Shown in pieces: positions 39,801 through 49,105 of a DNA stretch of 64,000 nt (the stretch's first letter is position 1; every line of letters begins with the position of its first letter). The stretch is from Branchiostoma floridae (lineage: Eukaryota > Chordata > Leptocardii > Amphioxiformes > Branchiostomatidae): positions 6,706,844 to 6,770,843 of the forward strand of contig NC_049985.1 in assembly GCF_000003815.2 (NCBI RefSeq). Direction: 5' to 3'. The notes under the pieces are model-generated. The model did no database searches. It was not told the origin of the DNA and saw nothing but the letters and a program-made list of their open reading frames with translations. A program made the position numbers and the translations under genes.

Positions 39801-40324
39801 ATAAGGTGGTTCTCGATTTCGACCGTGTTTGCGTCTGAACACATCCCCAGTAACCTCAGGAGGGGGTTGAGGATGTGTTTCTGGTGCAGGACAGGTTGTG
39901 GAGACCCGCACAGCAAGGTTTCGTACACCTTGAGTTGTTCGTGCTTCATCTCGTCAGCAAACTGACTGTGCTCCACGCTCCAGTCCAACAGTTTCTCCAT
40001 GATGCCCTCGTTGGTGAGGAATTGGAGCATCGGCCCGATTTTCCCGTTCACGGTTTCTTCCTCAACAAGGAGGTTCATCATTTGATCGACGTAGTTCACC
40101 ACGGCTTGGACCTCGTCGCCCGTCAGGGCCACGCGGTGGTAAATGGTCGCCTGGGTGGGGATATGGCGGCACATGATGGTGTAGGCCTGTCTCCAGTGGT
40201 TCTTGAAGACCTCGAGGCACGTCTGGGGGTCGACCATCACCTTCCCGTAGAGCGACCGCACGCCGGTCGGAGGGCGACTCTGGGTATTCACACTTTTGGA
40301 ACGTAACTTTTGGAACCAGCTCAT
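19970..40324 (-). CDS. FHIP1: FHIP1-type FHF complex subunit (HOOK-interacting protein)
   Basis: Minus-strand exons: 40324-39557, 34732-34574, 30491-30405, 29502-29335, 27723-27644, 27173-25447, 25059-24881, 24210-23979, ~21639-21502, 20227-19970; about 1,260 aa. Phases agree at all joins except into the penultimate exon. FHIP proteins link HOOK and AKTIP (fused toes) for dynein-driven endosome transport. Family blocks: MSWF start, [137 protein letters not shown] and [19 protein letters not shown]. The 575-aa central exon is mostly Ser/Glu/Asp-rich and disordered. It is somewhat longer than human FHIP1A/B. An acceptor (TTTTTCAAG) abuts the start ATG, so a 5' noncoding exon is expected. Confidence 0.93.
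21502..21639 (-). CDS. FHIP1: FHIP1 penultimate exon with unresolved 5' boundary
   Basis: The frame that fits downstream ends [15 protein letters not shown] in phase 0. It reads [20 protein letters not shown] and then a Pro-rich stretch. Upstream in this frame lies a TAG, so the acceptor must follow it: AGTAG|TTCTTC at 21639 gives phase 0. The preceding exon ends in phase 1 (PPP + G). Either a small exon between 21640 and 23978 is unrecognised, or the acceptor is CCAG|CA at 21614, which restores phase. The GC-rich Ala/Pro coding differs from neighbouring exons. Confidence 0.6.
22101..22708. mobile_element. MITE, 608 bp, TA target, perfect 27-bp inverted ends
   Basis: Ends are CCGTATATTCTCGAATAA... 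and its exact reverse complement, continuing through AAGTACGCAC. Both are flanked by TA (22099-22100 and 22709-22710), indicating Tc1/mariner/pogo-type insertion. The core AATAAAGTACGCACCCC or a close variant recurs inside at about 22134, 22208 and 22616. The element lies in an FHIP1 intron. Confidence 0.85.
24640..24810 (-). repeat. Degenerate SINE-like repeat, possibly tRNA-derived
   Basis: On the minus strand, GTGGGTCCGATTCTGG resembles a degenerate pol III box B (GGTTCRANNCC). The block CACCTGGGTGGAGTGAGG on the plus strand recurs at about 63925 as CACTTGGGTGGAGTGAGG, after a similar AAGTCAGG stretch. No intact tRNA fold is seen. Confidence 0.4.
27799..29246. mobile_element. MITE-like element with internal duplication in an FHIP1 intron
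   Basis: Inverted ends ACCTCCATGAAAT (27800) and ATTTCATGGAGGT (29234-29246). Inside, a block of about 300 bp is repeated in tandem (about 27800-28110 and 28160-28470), starting CCTCCATGAAATGTCATGG and ending CAGCTGTTTGGGGAACCCC. Similar ~60-aa open frames occur in both copies; they are best read as repeat-derived. Confidence 0.65.
30688..31086. mobile_element. PIF/Harbinger-type MITE, TTA target duplication
   Basis: A 399-bp element with inverted ends GGCCACAACAATTTAATTTC / GAAATTAAATTGGTGTGGCC, extending to about 36 bp. It is flanked by TTA on both sides (30685-30687 and 31087-31089). GGCC termini and a TWA 3-bp duplication are typical of PIF/Harbinger (Tourist-like) MITEs. Confidence 0.8.
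31855..31970 (+). repeat. Dispersed repeat copy (ACATACCAAATATCAGCAC type)
   Basis: Second copy of the family also at 12595 and 56285: ACATACCAAATATCAGCACA, then CCATCCAGTTGTTCTGAAGA and a CA-rich tail (ACACACACAGACAAAAC). Confidence 0.5.
32347..33056. mobile_element. Foldback element with ~305-bp arms and TTAA flanks
   Basis: Arms at about 32347-32650 and 32751-33056 are inverted copies with scattered mismatches, beginning GGTATCTCGGTTGGCTAAAT. TTAA flanks both ends (32343-32346 and 33057-33060), as in piggyBac and Kolobok insertions. The centre is an assembly gap, probably because the palindrome failed to assemble. Confidence 0.8.
32651..32750. other. Assembly gap (100 N) in the foldback centre
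   Basis: Exactly 100 N, a placeholder size, so the true loop length is unknown. Confidence 1.
33713..33877. repeat. CA/TG microsatellite, compound
   Basis: A (CA)n run at 33713-33779, degenerate CA with ACACGTATACACACAC, then a second run at 33849-33877. Low-complexity Thr/His or Cys/Val open frames here are artefacts. Confidence 0.95.
34733..36672. other. FHIP1 intron between alternative first exon and shared exons
   Basis: AT-rich; no coding exon, RNA gene or clear transposon recognised. Open frames near 36203-36590 antisense to the second first exon are shadows. Confidence 0.5.
36673..37353 (-). CDS. FHIP1: Second, homologous candidate first coding exon of FHIP1
   Basis: A 681-bp exon encoding 227 aa, colinear with the exon at 39557-40324. 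It shares [43 protein letters not shown] and NPLLHL. It ends at CCA|GTAAGT in phase 0, as does the upstream exon (CAT|GTAAGT), so either can join [12 protein letters not shown] at 34732. The ATG at 37353 has a strong Kozak context (GTCCACCATGG). There is no stop or frameshift in the 227 codons. It lacks the MSWFQKLR start, and unlike the upstream exon has no obvious acceptor abutting its ATG. This suggests an alternative first exon with its own intronic promoter. A nonfunctional but still intact duplicate is the main alternative. Confidence 0.8.
37354..39556. other. Interval between the two FHIP1 first coding exons
   Basis: No coding exon recognised. If the exon ending at 37353 is a true first exon, its promoter lies at the left end of this interval. 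A repeat rich in GTACCTGTACCTAAA occupies about 39165-39500; a related GTACCAGTACAGAAAATTCA stretch is near 47042. Confidence 0.5.
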
Positions 40325-42460
40325 CTTGAAAAAATAGTGATTTCTTTCAGAATAAATCTCTAAAAATAATCTTATAGGTTCTTGATTATGAAGGCATCAG
40401 TTTAAGGCACATGATGCTGTATTACATAGTCTACAATGTTTCCTGCCAAGTCTACATCATGCTCAGGCACTGGGGGACTTAGGGATAGTGATGTGTTTCT
40501 TGCAAGGTCTTCATGCTTCGTCTTGCCATCATTCCAACCTTCCCATTGCTGTTACCCAATCTCTGCAACTGGTAAATAAAAACAAAAACGTCAGTCAGTT
40601 CGCATGCCGAGAAAAACAGTGCACCCAAAATAAACAAACACTAAGGTTTCACTCATCCATATGTATGATGCAGACAAATCTAGCATAGGGCAAGTGCATA
40701 GACAGCATACCTGAATTGTATGTTTAACGTGGGTACTACTGTACAATAAGATCATGCTAGAAGCATTCTGTAAGGAAAATCTGTTAGCTTCATCCTCTTT
40801 GTGGTGAGCTAGATGCCAAATCATGCAAGGGATTTAAAGTAGCGTATATAAACTAGCAGAGTAGTTACGCTATGCGTATATTTGACGGGCAAACCCATAT
40901 GAGCAAACACTGTCAAAATACGTTGGCACAACACCCACAAAAACCAACAACGAATGGTGGCGGGGAACCACATAACTAGCAACTGTGGAACAGAATAAAC
41001 ATGTGGAAGAAATAGAAGCGTACAAGTCGGATTTCTTCCTTTAGAACACCACCAGACTAGCCAAAAGTTGTCGGACCACTATCATACTATCCGCAACGCT
41101 GGCACTCCACGGTCGACGTAGCTGTGGTCCGAAAACTCGGCCTAAATAAACATTCCCTCACTACGGAAGACCGTCAGAAATATCTGTGGATCTTACGGAA
41201 GTCGTTAGGTTGCATATTGGCTTCCTTATCTGGCGCGAAACTTTGCTTTTCCCAGAGGAAAGCGGAAAGGAAGGGAATTTCCTCACTAACCTTTCACCCG
41301 GCGGCCATTTTGAATGGATGATGTCATCACGTGATGCTGCCTCTCGTCACCAGGGCACCAGGGCAGTGAGGGTGTTTATCCTGGGTTCGAGATTTTTCTA
41401 AAAATGTTTGATTGCGGTCTCACAGCGACATCTATCCTCAGTGGTCAGTACTGCACCATACTGCTATAGTTGACAACATGCTCATCACCCACAGTCTTTT
41501 GGCAATACGTGGGGCAATTATTGACGCCATCTGAGTTAGAGATCGCCTGAGTGGCGCCGAATAGCAGCCGCTCCAGACCCTTGCGATTTAGCCCCGGCTA
41601 TTGTAACCTCTTCACAATTCAGCCCCTAGCTGGCTGCTAGGAAAGAGCAGTCGGCCCACCCAATAACCAATACTCCCATACACATTTGTTCCTTTTATAC
41701 TGCGTTATGTGGATACGATTAGGAAATATATTATGCAAATAGCGGCTAAGTAACAAGTACCTGTTAACAATTTGTAAAAAAATATATTCTTTTGTGTGAC
41801 GTTTTTAGTTTTATAACCCTATTGTATCAATGACTATAAAATAACGCGTTAAAAGAAACACTCTCACTCATCGCCATATACTTGCTGTATGTGGCATTTA
41901 TTTCAGAATAGCTGGGTCAGCACTTTTCCATTTGAACTCGTAATTCCTTACCGTATTGCTAGATTTAAAGTCAGTTGAGGCCTCAGTCTATCATCGAATG
42001 TCCGAACCTGAACTTACGATTGTCTCCGCTTTTACTGGATACGATGAACAGCAACACAAAAACAGTCTCTTTGAGACCAAACTGAGACAGGTTGCTTCAA
42101 TACACCAGGTAGTGTCATAATCAATCCAAGCTTGCACTGGTAGCAGCACACGTGTTTCTACTGAACTGCAGAACGAATTTTGATAGGTAAGTTCATGAGA
42201 CGCTCTTTATTTGAGGACATCCGTTCATAACGGGGCTTAAATACATTTTAGTCACTCTAGATCACTAAACCATCGCTAACTAAAGCAAGTGCACATAATA
42301 ACCTTAGCGAGCATTAGACCTATAGTTATCGTCTTGGATGCTAGGAATCGTATGATAAAGCACTGCTAGCCAGCTCTTGAAACCATGTATCCATAGTGAC
42401 ACGCATGGCGTAGCGAGCATTAGCGCTAGCTGCAGTTTTATTCTTCGACGCTTGGGGTCG
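40325..42460. other. Interval holding the FHIP1 promoter and EF-hand gene 1 3' UTR
   Basis: A candidate FHIP1 5' exon could end at the minus-strand donor GTAAGA (41196-41191) and splice to the acceptor at 40325. Minus-strand AATAAA signals at 42211-42206 and 41902-41897 are candidates for polyadenylation of the EF-hand gene ending at 42461. No other gene seen. Confidence 0.45.
41301..41334 (-). promoter_or_regulatory. YY1-like, CRE-like and E-box cluster, probable FHIP1 promoter
   Basis: On the minus strand CAAAATGGCCGC (41312-41301) matches the YY1 consensus. Beside it are the CRE-like TGATGTCATCA and the palindrome TCACGTGA (41327-41334), an E-box of the USF/MITF/TFEB type. The cluster is about 1 kb upstream of the FHIP1 start, without a TATA box, as in broadly expressed genes. 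Confidence 0.4.
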
Positions 42461-45400
42461 CTACCAACTGCCCTGCCCCAGGTTCCCCCAGATGAGGTTG
42501 CCTCGCCGATCTCGGTCCTCGCTGAACAGGTAGTCCTGGAAGTGGAGAATCCACTCCGTTCTCGAGATCTGGCCGTCTTTGTTCTGTGGTGTACAAAGAA
42601 ATATTGCTCAGCCTAGCAACACTCATGGCTTTGTAGAAGGATTTATGTGAACGCATATCAGCACCAAGGACAGGTACATGTACTGTGGACATGAAGAGTT
42701 TCCAATCTTTGTGAAATAGTAGAAAGGCAAAAAGGAAAAGTTTTGTTGGATTGATAGAAAATTCTACTTACCGCATCTAGTCTGTCGAAGACATGTTCGA
42801 CGTTGTCCAGCCTGCCGAAAGCCTTGAACAGGTTTTCGTAATCCCTTAGCTTCAAAGAGCCATCGCCTGAAAGTCAAAACAGCATGGACACTCTGTCTGC
42901 AATTGATACACAATTAACAATATGTATTTCTTTTACGTATGCATTCAGATATCATAGAATTGTTCGTCGGTCTATATTGTCCGTCTTCGCAACAAACCTT
43001 GCAACCTATCTAAAGGGTACAAGAAAGGCATGTTCACTGGACTCATAGACCATCCCTCAAACGAGACGAGGGGCTAATACCGACTTTTAGGCACCTTTGA
43101 CCAGTTGTTGACGTCATAATTTCGTTCAAGTTACGCGATGTATGCTCCGGGTCATTGTTTGTAAGCGCTTTATGTTTTGCGCAAAAATAGTGTTTAAACC
43201 TAAACTAACTCTAATACATGTATAAACTTGATTTAAAAGGAATAAATTCCTCTGCCCTCAACAACCCACCCCACCCCATCCCTTCCCTTTGGACAATTTG
43301 GGACCAGTCGATCGTCCTTACCGTCGACGTCGATAGCCTTGTAGAGGTCAGGGATGAGCTGCTGAACCCAGCCGGGAGTCTTCGCTAGTTCTGAGGAGTC
43401 CTTCAGCGCACGTTCCCACATTGCTAGGAACTCCTGAAATAACGCGAGAACATGTGGTCACAACGCGAGAACGTGCGGTAAAAACGTGAGGACACATGTG
43501 GTCACAACGTATTCTCCAAGCAGAGGATAGGTCGGGGGATTGCAGAAGCCGGGATTTCTAAGCAATATTTTCTCCCTCCTCTTGCAGTATGAAATCCGAG
43601 CTACTACAAGCCATCACACGATTCAACAACCTCTGCTTGGAGAATATTCACAACGCAAGGATATGTCCAATGTATGTAAAAGGCGCGGGTTGGCTATGCA
43701 CGAGAGATAGACAATGCAACGCATGAATGTGAACATGTAGTACTGACGCATACATATGTGGTCATAAAGACCAGATATGGTCCAAGAACTGGTCCCAGAT
43801 ATACTGTACTCGCACTCCTCAAGAACAGATCTGACCTCTCGCGTGATCTCGTTGTTGTCCTTCCTAAGTTTGGGGTCGAGGCGGGACAGTTTGCCGAAGT
43901 ACAGGTCCTGCCAGAAGGCCGTCCAGCGTACCCGGTACCCCATGTAGGCCGGGCTCTCCTCCGTCCATCCGTTCAGGTCGATATAACGCTACAGAAAATC
44001 ACATGCAACGTTACGCCATGTTGAGTTCATCGTATTATCAGCTGAGCGCCACAAGCTTTCTGATGCCAGCGGGCGAAGAAAAGTTGGGCAAAAATTGTAG
44101 CCTTCATTATGAAACCTAAGTGGTCAGGAAAGTTAGAGGAAATGACTAATACTAAATACACAGAACATAGTATATCAAACAATAATTGCATCTTGTTGTC
44201 ATTTGATACATTCTTCCTTCATCTGGGGAGACCTCAATCATACTATCCGTTTTCCGTTTTTTAGAAATAAATTTACGGCATGTATTTGCTCGTTTTGCAG
44301 CTCTTTTTTAAACGGATAAGAATTAATGCGCACTTGGATGTCATCCATATAATTAGGTCTGTGTAGCTTTAATTTTGTCAGATATTGATGAATAATTCCT
44401 CTCAATGAATAGGGGATGGGTTTTCCCTTCGGTATCTTAAGCTTTTAGATTTTCCTACTTACATTTAGGGCAGCTTGAAAGTCGTCTTCGAAGCGGATGA
44501 TTCCATCTTTGTTCACATCTGCAGAAACGGCAGACATGTATGATATCATGAAATTGGATCAATAATACGTGTGAGTATATTCAAGTCCTTATATGTGCTG
44601 TGTATTGACATTTTATTGGTCTAGGTAAAGATAAAGTTTGCCGGGGAGAAGTTATTCTTTACTTTGACGCACCTTGCAAAGCCTGGTTGTCTATCCGGAA
44701 ATACTTCTTTGTAGGCCTCCAAGTTTACCTGAGCTACAATAATGTCAATACGCAACTCATACTGACTGGAATATATGCACTCGTGTGACCGCTCCCTATC
44801 ATAAATTACGTCACAAACGCTGCACTGTGTACAAAATCCGCTAGGACTCTCCTCTGCTGATCCTTGATCTACTATGTATTTTCCTAACCTTGACTGTGTC
44901 TGTATTAACATGGGATCAGCTTCTCCACTTTCACAACAGCAGCCCTTAATAGCGACCCATGGTCCATATTTAGAACTGACCCCCTTTCCTGGGTGCGACA
45001 TCACAATAACCAACAATGGCCGACACACTTTGCAAGACAAGGACAAAATTGCATATATTGATATGATGCCAACTGATTTGCTTGTGGTTTTATACCTTTG
45101 GCTGCGTTTCGTATTTAATTTGGGCGCATCCAAAGCAAGACAAGGCCGGTTAGAAGGTCCTAGTGTCATACACTTATTACAGGCAATGTCAAAATTATTA
45201 ACATAATATTTACTTAGACATTTCTTTCAAACCAAACTTTCTGCCTTAGAGTCAGTTTATATATGATAGAACCTTTGGAGTATATTTATCAGTTCATGGT
45301 TTTTGCCGATTTTTTAATTTTCCCAGCCATATAGTCGCGGGAAAATGTTTTCGTAAACATAAATAACTAAAATACAATTCACGAAAAAAATATAGATATG

Positions 45401-45850
45401 TTCCATAAAAAGCGAGTCCAAGAGGTAAGACGTGCATGTTTTATTGATGTTATTTCTGTAATGGAAAATAAGATTTTCGCTAGTGCATGTTTAGATTACC
45501 TATTACGCTGAATTGCATTGTTAACGCCAAGTACAAAGTTATGAAGGTCAACAACATAAAATCTGTTAATATTACATACAGAGGAGGCCTAACAAATCAT
45601 TGCAAAACAATTTTGGTATTCAGAACATGCGCCTATACGTACCGTAGAATTCGAAACAGTTCATCAACTTCTGCTTCTGAAAATCGGTGAGTCTGAAGTC
45701 TGTTGCGTAGTTTCTCCGCCCGTCCAGTGGTTTGTGGCGAAAAGATGGCTGAGCTCGAGGAGCGATCCCCGCGACTCCCACGGAGCCTCTGCACCCACAC
45801 ACCGCCAGTCTTCCTGCCTGGCCCCGTAAGACGCTACGGACAAGCGACAT
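42461..45850 (-). CDS. Calexcitin/SCP-like EF-hand protein 1, presequence-like N-terminus
   Basis: Six exons: 45850-45643, 44518-44463, 43988-43836, 43433-43322, 42866-42772, 42583-42461; phases agree throughout; 248 aa. Family members bind Ca2+ as buffers or sensors. EF1 loop DVNKDGIIRFED, EF2 degenerate (DPKLRKDNNEITREE), EF3 DVDGDGSLKLRD, EF4 DANKDGQISRTE; loops 1 and 3 have Asp at position 12. The C-terminus (DYLFSEDRDRRGNLIWGNLG) follows the calexcitin ending. The family core starts at LTDFQKQKL (~53). The first ~50 residues are an added segment rich in Arg, Ala and Gly, free of acidic residues before ~43, ending RRNYATD; R-x-Y|A fits the mitochondrial R-3 cleavage pattern. Targeting is inference. 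A paralogue lies about 3 kb downstream on the same strand. Confidence 0.9.
44621..45169 (-). other. Unassigned 182-codon open frame in intron 1 of EF-hand gene 1
   Basis: An ATG-started frame on the same strand as the host gene, inside its first intron. It has protein-like composition and a Cys-rich segment (CCCESGE, then CTQCSVCDVIYDRERSHEC). I do not recognise the family. A C-x2-C followed by H-x-C could be a small zinc-binding motif. No splice or promoter evidence. It may be part of a transposon or retrogene, or an open frame by chance; an overlapping frame on the other strand is also open for 110 codons. Confidence 0.3.
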
Positions 45851-46776
45851 CGCGACAATCTTATGTCTTGAGATGTCTTTGGCGCCTCCAAGGACTTGAT
45901 TTACAGAAATCTAACGCCTCTGAAGTACAGACAGTCTGGCCGTATATGTTTCAACCCATACAGGGTTGACCTTGGTATTGGGAGGGGGCTTTAGGGGTGT
46001 TTAGTACCGAAATGGCGGTGAGGCCATCCTTTTTACATCCCTTTCCCTTAACCGTTAACAGACTAGGTGAACGCCATTAGAATACTAGGCACGGAGTTTA
46101 TAAGTCCTTTAGTCAATTTTGTCCACCTGGAAATAACCCAAATATGCAATGCGCCTAGTTGTCGTTATGTTACCATTATGTTAAGTTGCAAAGCTTAACA
46201 TCGCTATCATTTCGTGATGCGAGCTGTAAAGGCGTTGAATTAGTACCTTAAGAAAACATATTCAACCGTCAGAAGCGCACAACAACACACAGAGCACAGT
46301 TCGTATAACTTTATATTACATGTATTCCATTTCGCATTTAGTTTGTGACGCTTCATTTTTTATGTTCTGTTTATGTAACGTTCTGATGAAGCTTTGACGC
46401 ATCAAGGCTTAACGTAAACGTTAAATGTATATTGACTTGAGATATGTAATGCCAAAAAATATAAGCCCCAGTGGTTAAGCGACGTTTCGCAGGAAATGCT
46501 GGAACTGCAGGTTTTGCACTTTTTTACCGTAGTAGAAACATAGTGCACGGTACTTGGTAGAGCAGAGCCCTCGCCCTCTCCAAGTCATGTGATTATGTTC
46601 AGTTTGCAATTTTTCATATGGGAATAACAGGTGAATTCTAAGGAAGACATCAACGATGCCTACGCATCATCAACAGTTACAACAAATTTTGAATCCCAAA
46701 GACGGTCAACATGTGACAATAAAACGCAGAAAACGGGGAAATACGTCATGTCGTTGCCTTTATTGTAGTTATATAA
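45851..46776. other. Upstream region of EF-hand gene 1
   Basis: No supported gene; the promoter of the minus-strand EF-hand gene should be at the left end. Antisense open frames at 45703-45969 mirror exon 1. Confidence 0.5.
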
Positions 46777-47661
46777 GGCCACGTTGATTTGATTATATGG
46801 ATGACATCCGCGCTCGCACCAGTTTTCGGCCATTTCCAACAACAACAAAAGTTTTCGACCACAAATAAATAAATAAAATAAATTGTGCAAAGCAGCTGTA
46901 AAATGAGCACAAATATTCCGTAGATTAAAAAAAGTATCAGAAAACAGATAACTAATGCCATAGAATGCCAAAATGAATTTAAAGTCAAAGAATAAGATGT
47001 GAAAGGACAGAAAGAACAAAATCTATTGTTGGTTGGGGGAGGTACCAGTACAGAAAATTCAGGTCCAGAGGATCATTTCCAGGTCTGTACATGAACCTGG
47101 ACCTGATTGTCTGTGGAAACTTGAGAACTGGCAATACTCAAAGCAATGGTAATTGGTCAATTTTGCTACAAAGGAATCTGTTTGGTGGATTATTGGACTC
47201 CCACTGCATTTTAAAATTCTATCTCCATGTAATAAAGGCTAACTGTCTCTGTACCTTTGACTGTAGAAACTTGGTGCAATTGACTATAAACTCTACTTGA
47301 CTTCGCTCTTGTTGTTTTCTTGGCCCCCTGGTTAGACCCCAGATGGCTGCCGACATAGTGTGTCCATTTTGTAATTGGCGAAACCTGTTCCTCTGTTTTT
47401 TCAGGTCTGTTTTTTTCGGATTGGTCCAAGAATAAAAAAATGTTTTGCACCCGTATGATGTACTGGTCCCTACGCCTAACTGTTGGTATACCATACTAAA
47501 TTGTTTATGTGTGTTTAGTCCTATGTTCAACCTTCCTGGCTACTTTGATTTCATACTGAAGGCAAAATTGTTTTTTGGCCAAACTTTTTTTTTATTCGCT
47601 CGCTCGCATCAGTTTTGGAGTTCCCGGAGGATGTCATCCATATAATCAAATCAACATGGCC
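46777..47661. mobile_element. PIF/Harbinger-type non-autonomous element, 885 bp
   Basis: Inverted ends GGCCACGTTGATTTGATTAT / ATAATCAAATCAACATGGCC, about 32 bp long. Perfect 3-bp TAA duplication at 46774-46776 and 47662-47664. Internal ATGTTCAACCTTCCTGGC is shared with the short element at 61929. No transposase is encoded; open frames inside are AT-rich and without domains. Confidence 0.85.
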
Positions 47662-47664
47662 TAA

Positions 47665-49105
47665 GTGACACCAATGAGATAGCCATGAGTGTAGTTGAGG
47701 AGTTGTAGAAGTGAAGTTATCTCTACAATTCCAGAAGCGAATTGACACTACTGTGGGTGTCCTTGAGTGAGCCACTTTGGTAAGTGATGATAGGCTTTGT
47801 GTACTGCTTGAAAATAGGAATAAAAGACTTGACCGGATCTTGTTGTTTTTTGTATAATGTAGGCATTTTGTTTCATTTGTGCTCTCTCGTAGATTTCAGC
47901 AGAGGATCTCACCCTCATAATATGTACTTGTTGCTCCCTTACATCGAACACTATATAGCCTCCACTACTTAGAAAACAATAGGCCGCCATTTATTGCCTT
48001 CTTTCAAGAAGCGTTTATTTCGTTGTTAGACAATAAAAAGCAAACAGTACAATTGCAAATTAGCAGTTTATTTTAAACAATCCTTGTTGAAGAACCCAGT
48101 TACATAGAATTTGCTGTGCATTATTAATGGAAGAGATGAATTTTACAATTTCTTCATATCTTTTTCATCGCTCAGGATCATCTACCACATTTTTTCTGAT
48201 GAATCTCAAGCTGGCCTAGAATCAGCTGGAATCCGTTCTGTCCATTGTACTTATTCTATCATTTTCATGTAAAAGAGTAATACGTGTACATGACAAAAAA
48301 TTATGAATTAAAAATTACGCATGCAATGAATGGTGAGCTAGAATCTGCACAACGTATTCTAGAAACCGCGCAGATTACCAAAAGTATTGCACAATCAGCG
48401 TCTACATAGGCTTTCGGTCTGCCGTATTATGCCTAGTTTCGGACGTCAGTACTGTAAGGGACTATTCCGAGTGGTGTTAATTGGCTTTGTAGCCAACATT
48501 GCCTTCTAAGCTCAAGACGCTATCATTTTACGCTCGTCAAGATACGTCTCTTATGAAATACCAGCACCATTGCTTTAAAATCAGACTCAATGTCGTTGAT
48601 CGATAGAGAAAATGACTGTATAAAAAGTCATGTGCTACTGATGATGTGATACGGAAATTGTTATATGCTCATCACGCGATGCACGTCGGGGTAGCCTTTC
48701 AGCCTCCTCTCGGTAGACAACGTGGCAGCATCCATCAGACATTCTCCTACACAAAGCATCACCCGCAGCCTTTGCAACATACTAGTACCTTGGGCAGGCT
48801 CTTCTAAACCGGGCTACGGTTTCCACTATTGTGGATAATCGGCCTTACTACAGAACAATTGGGCTTTTTATTCATTTATTTGAAATTCACCATAAACAAA
48901 ATTAGCTGGGAAAGCAAAACATTCAAGACACCTCTTCATGTTGCCTCCCTTTACAAAAGGGATATCCTCTAATTGGCTGACAACCGACAACACCAACAAA
49001 GGCGGAAACCTCATCTCTGTTTTGGCAGAGTGTCTCCAAGCTTGTGTATTGTAAAGGTCGCGCCGGGAGAGCCTATGCGTATGTGAATACTATCTGACGG
49101 CTGAT
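47665..49105. other. Intergenic, 3' side of EF-hand gene 2
   Basis: No gene recognised. Two minus-strand AATAAA hexamers at 48880-48875 and 48872-48867, about 230 nt after the stop of EF-hand gene 2, are good polyadenylation candidates. Confidence 0.5.

Noticed and set aside
45664-45969. Alternative frames over exon 1 of EF-hand gene 1, on both strands
   Set aside because: Only the MSLVRS frame runs into the EF-hand core LTDFQKQKL and ends at a phase-1 donor matching exon 2.
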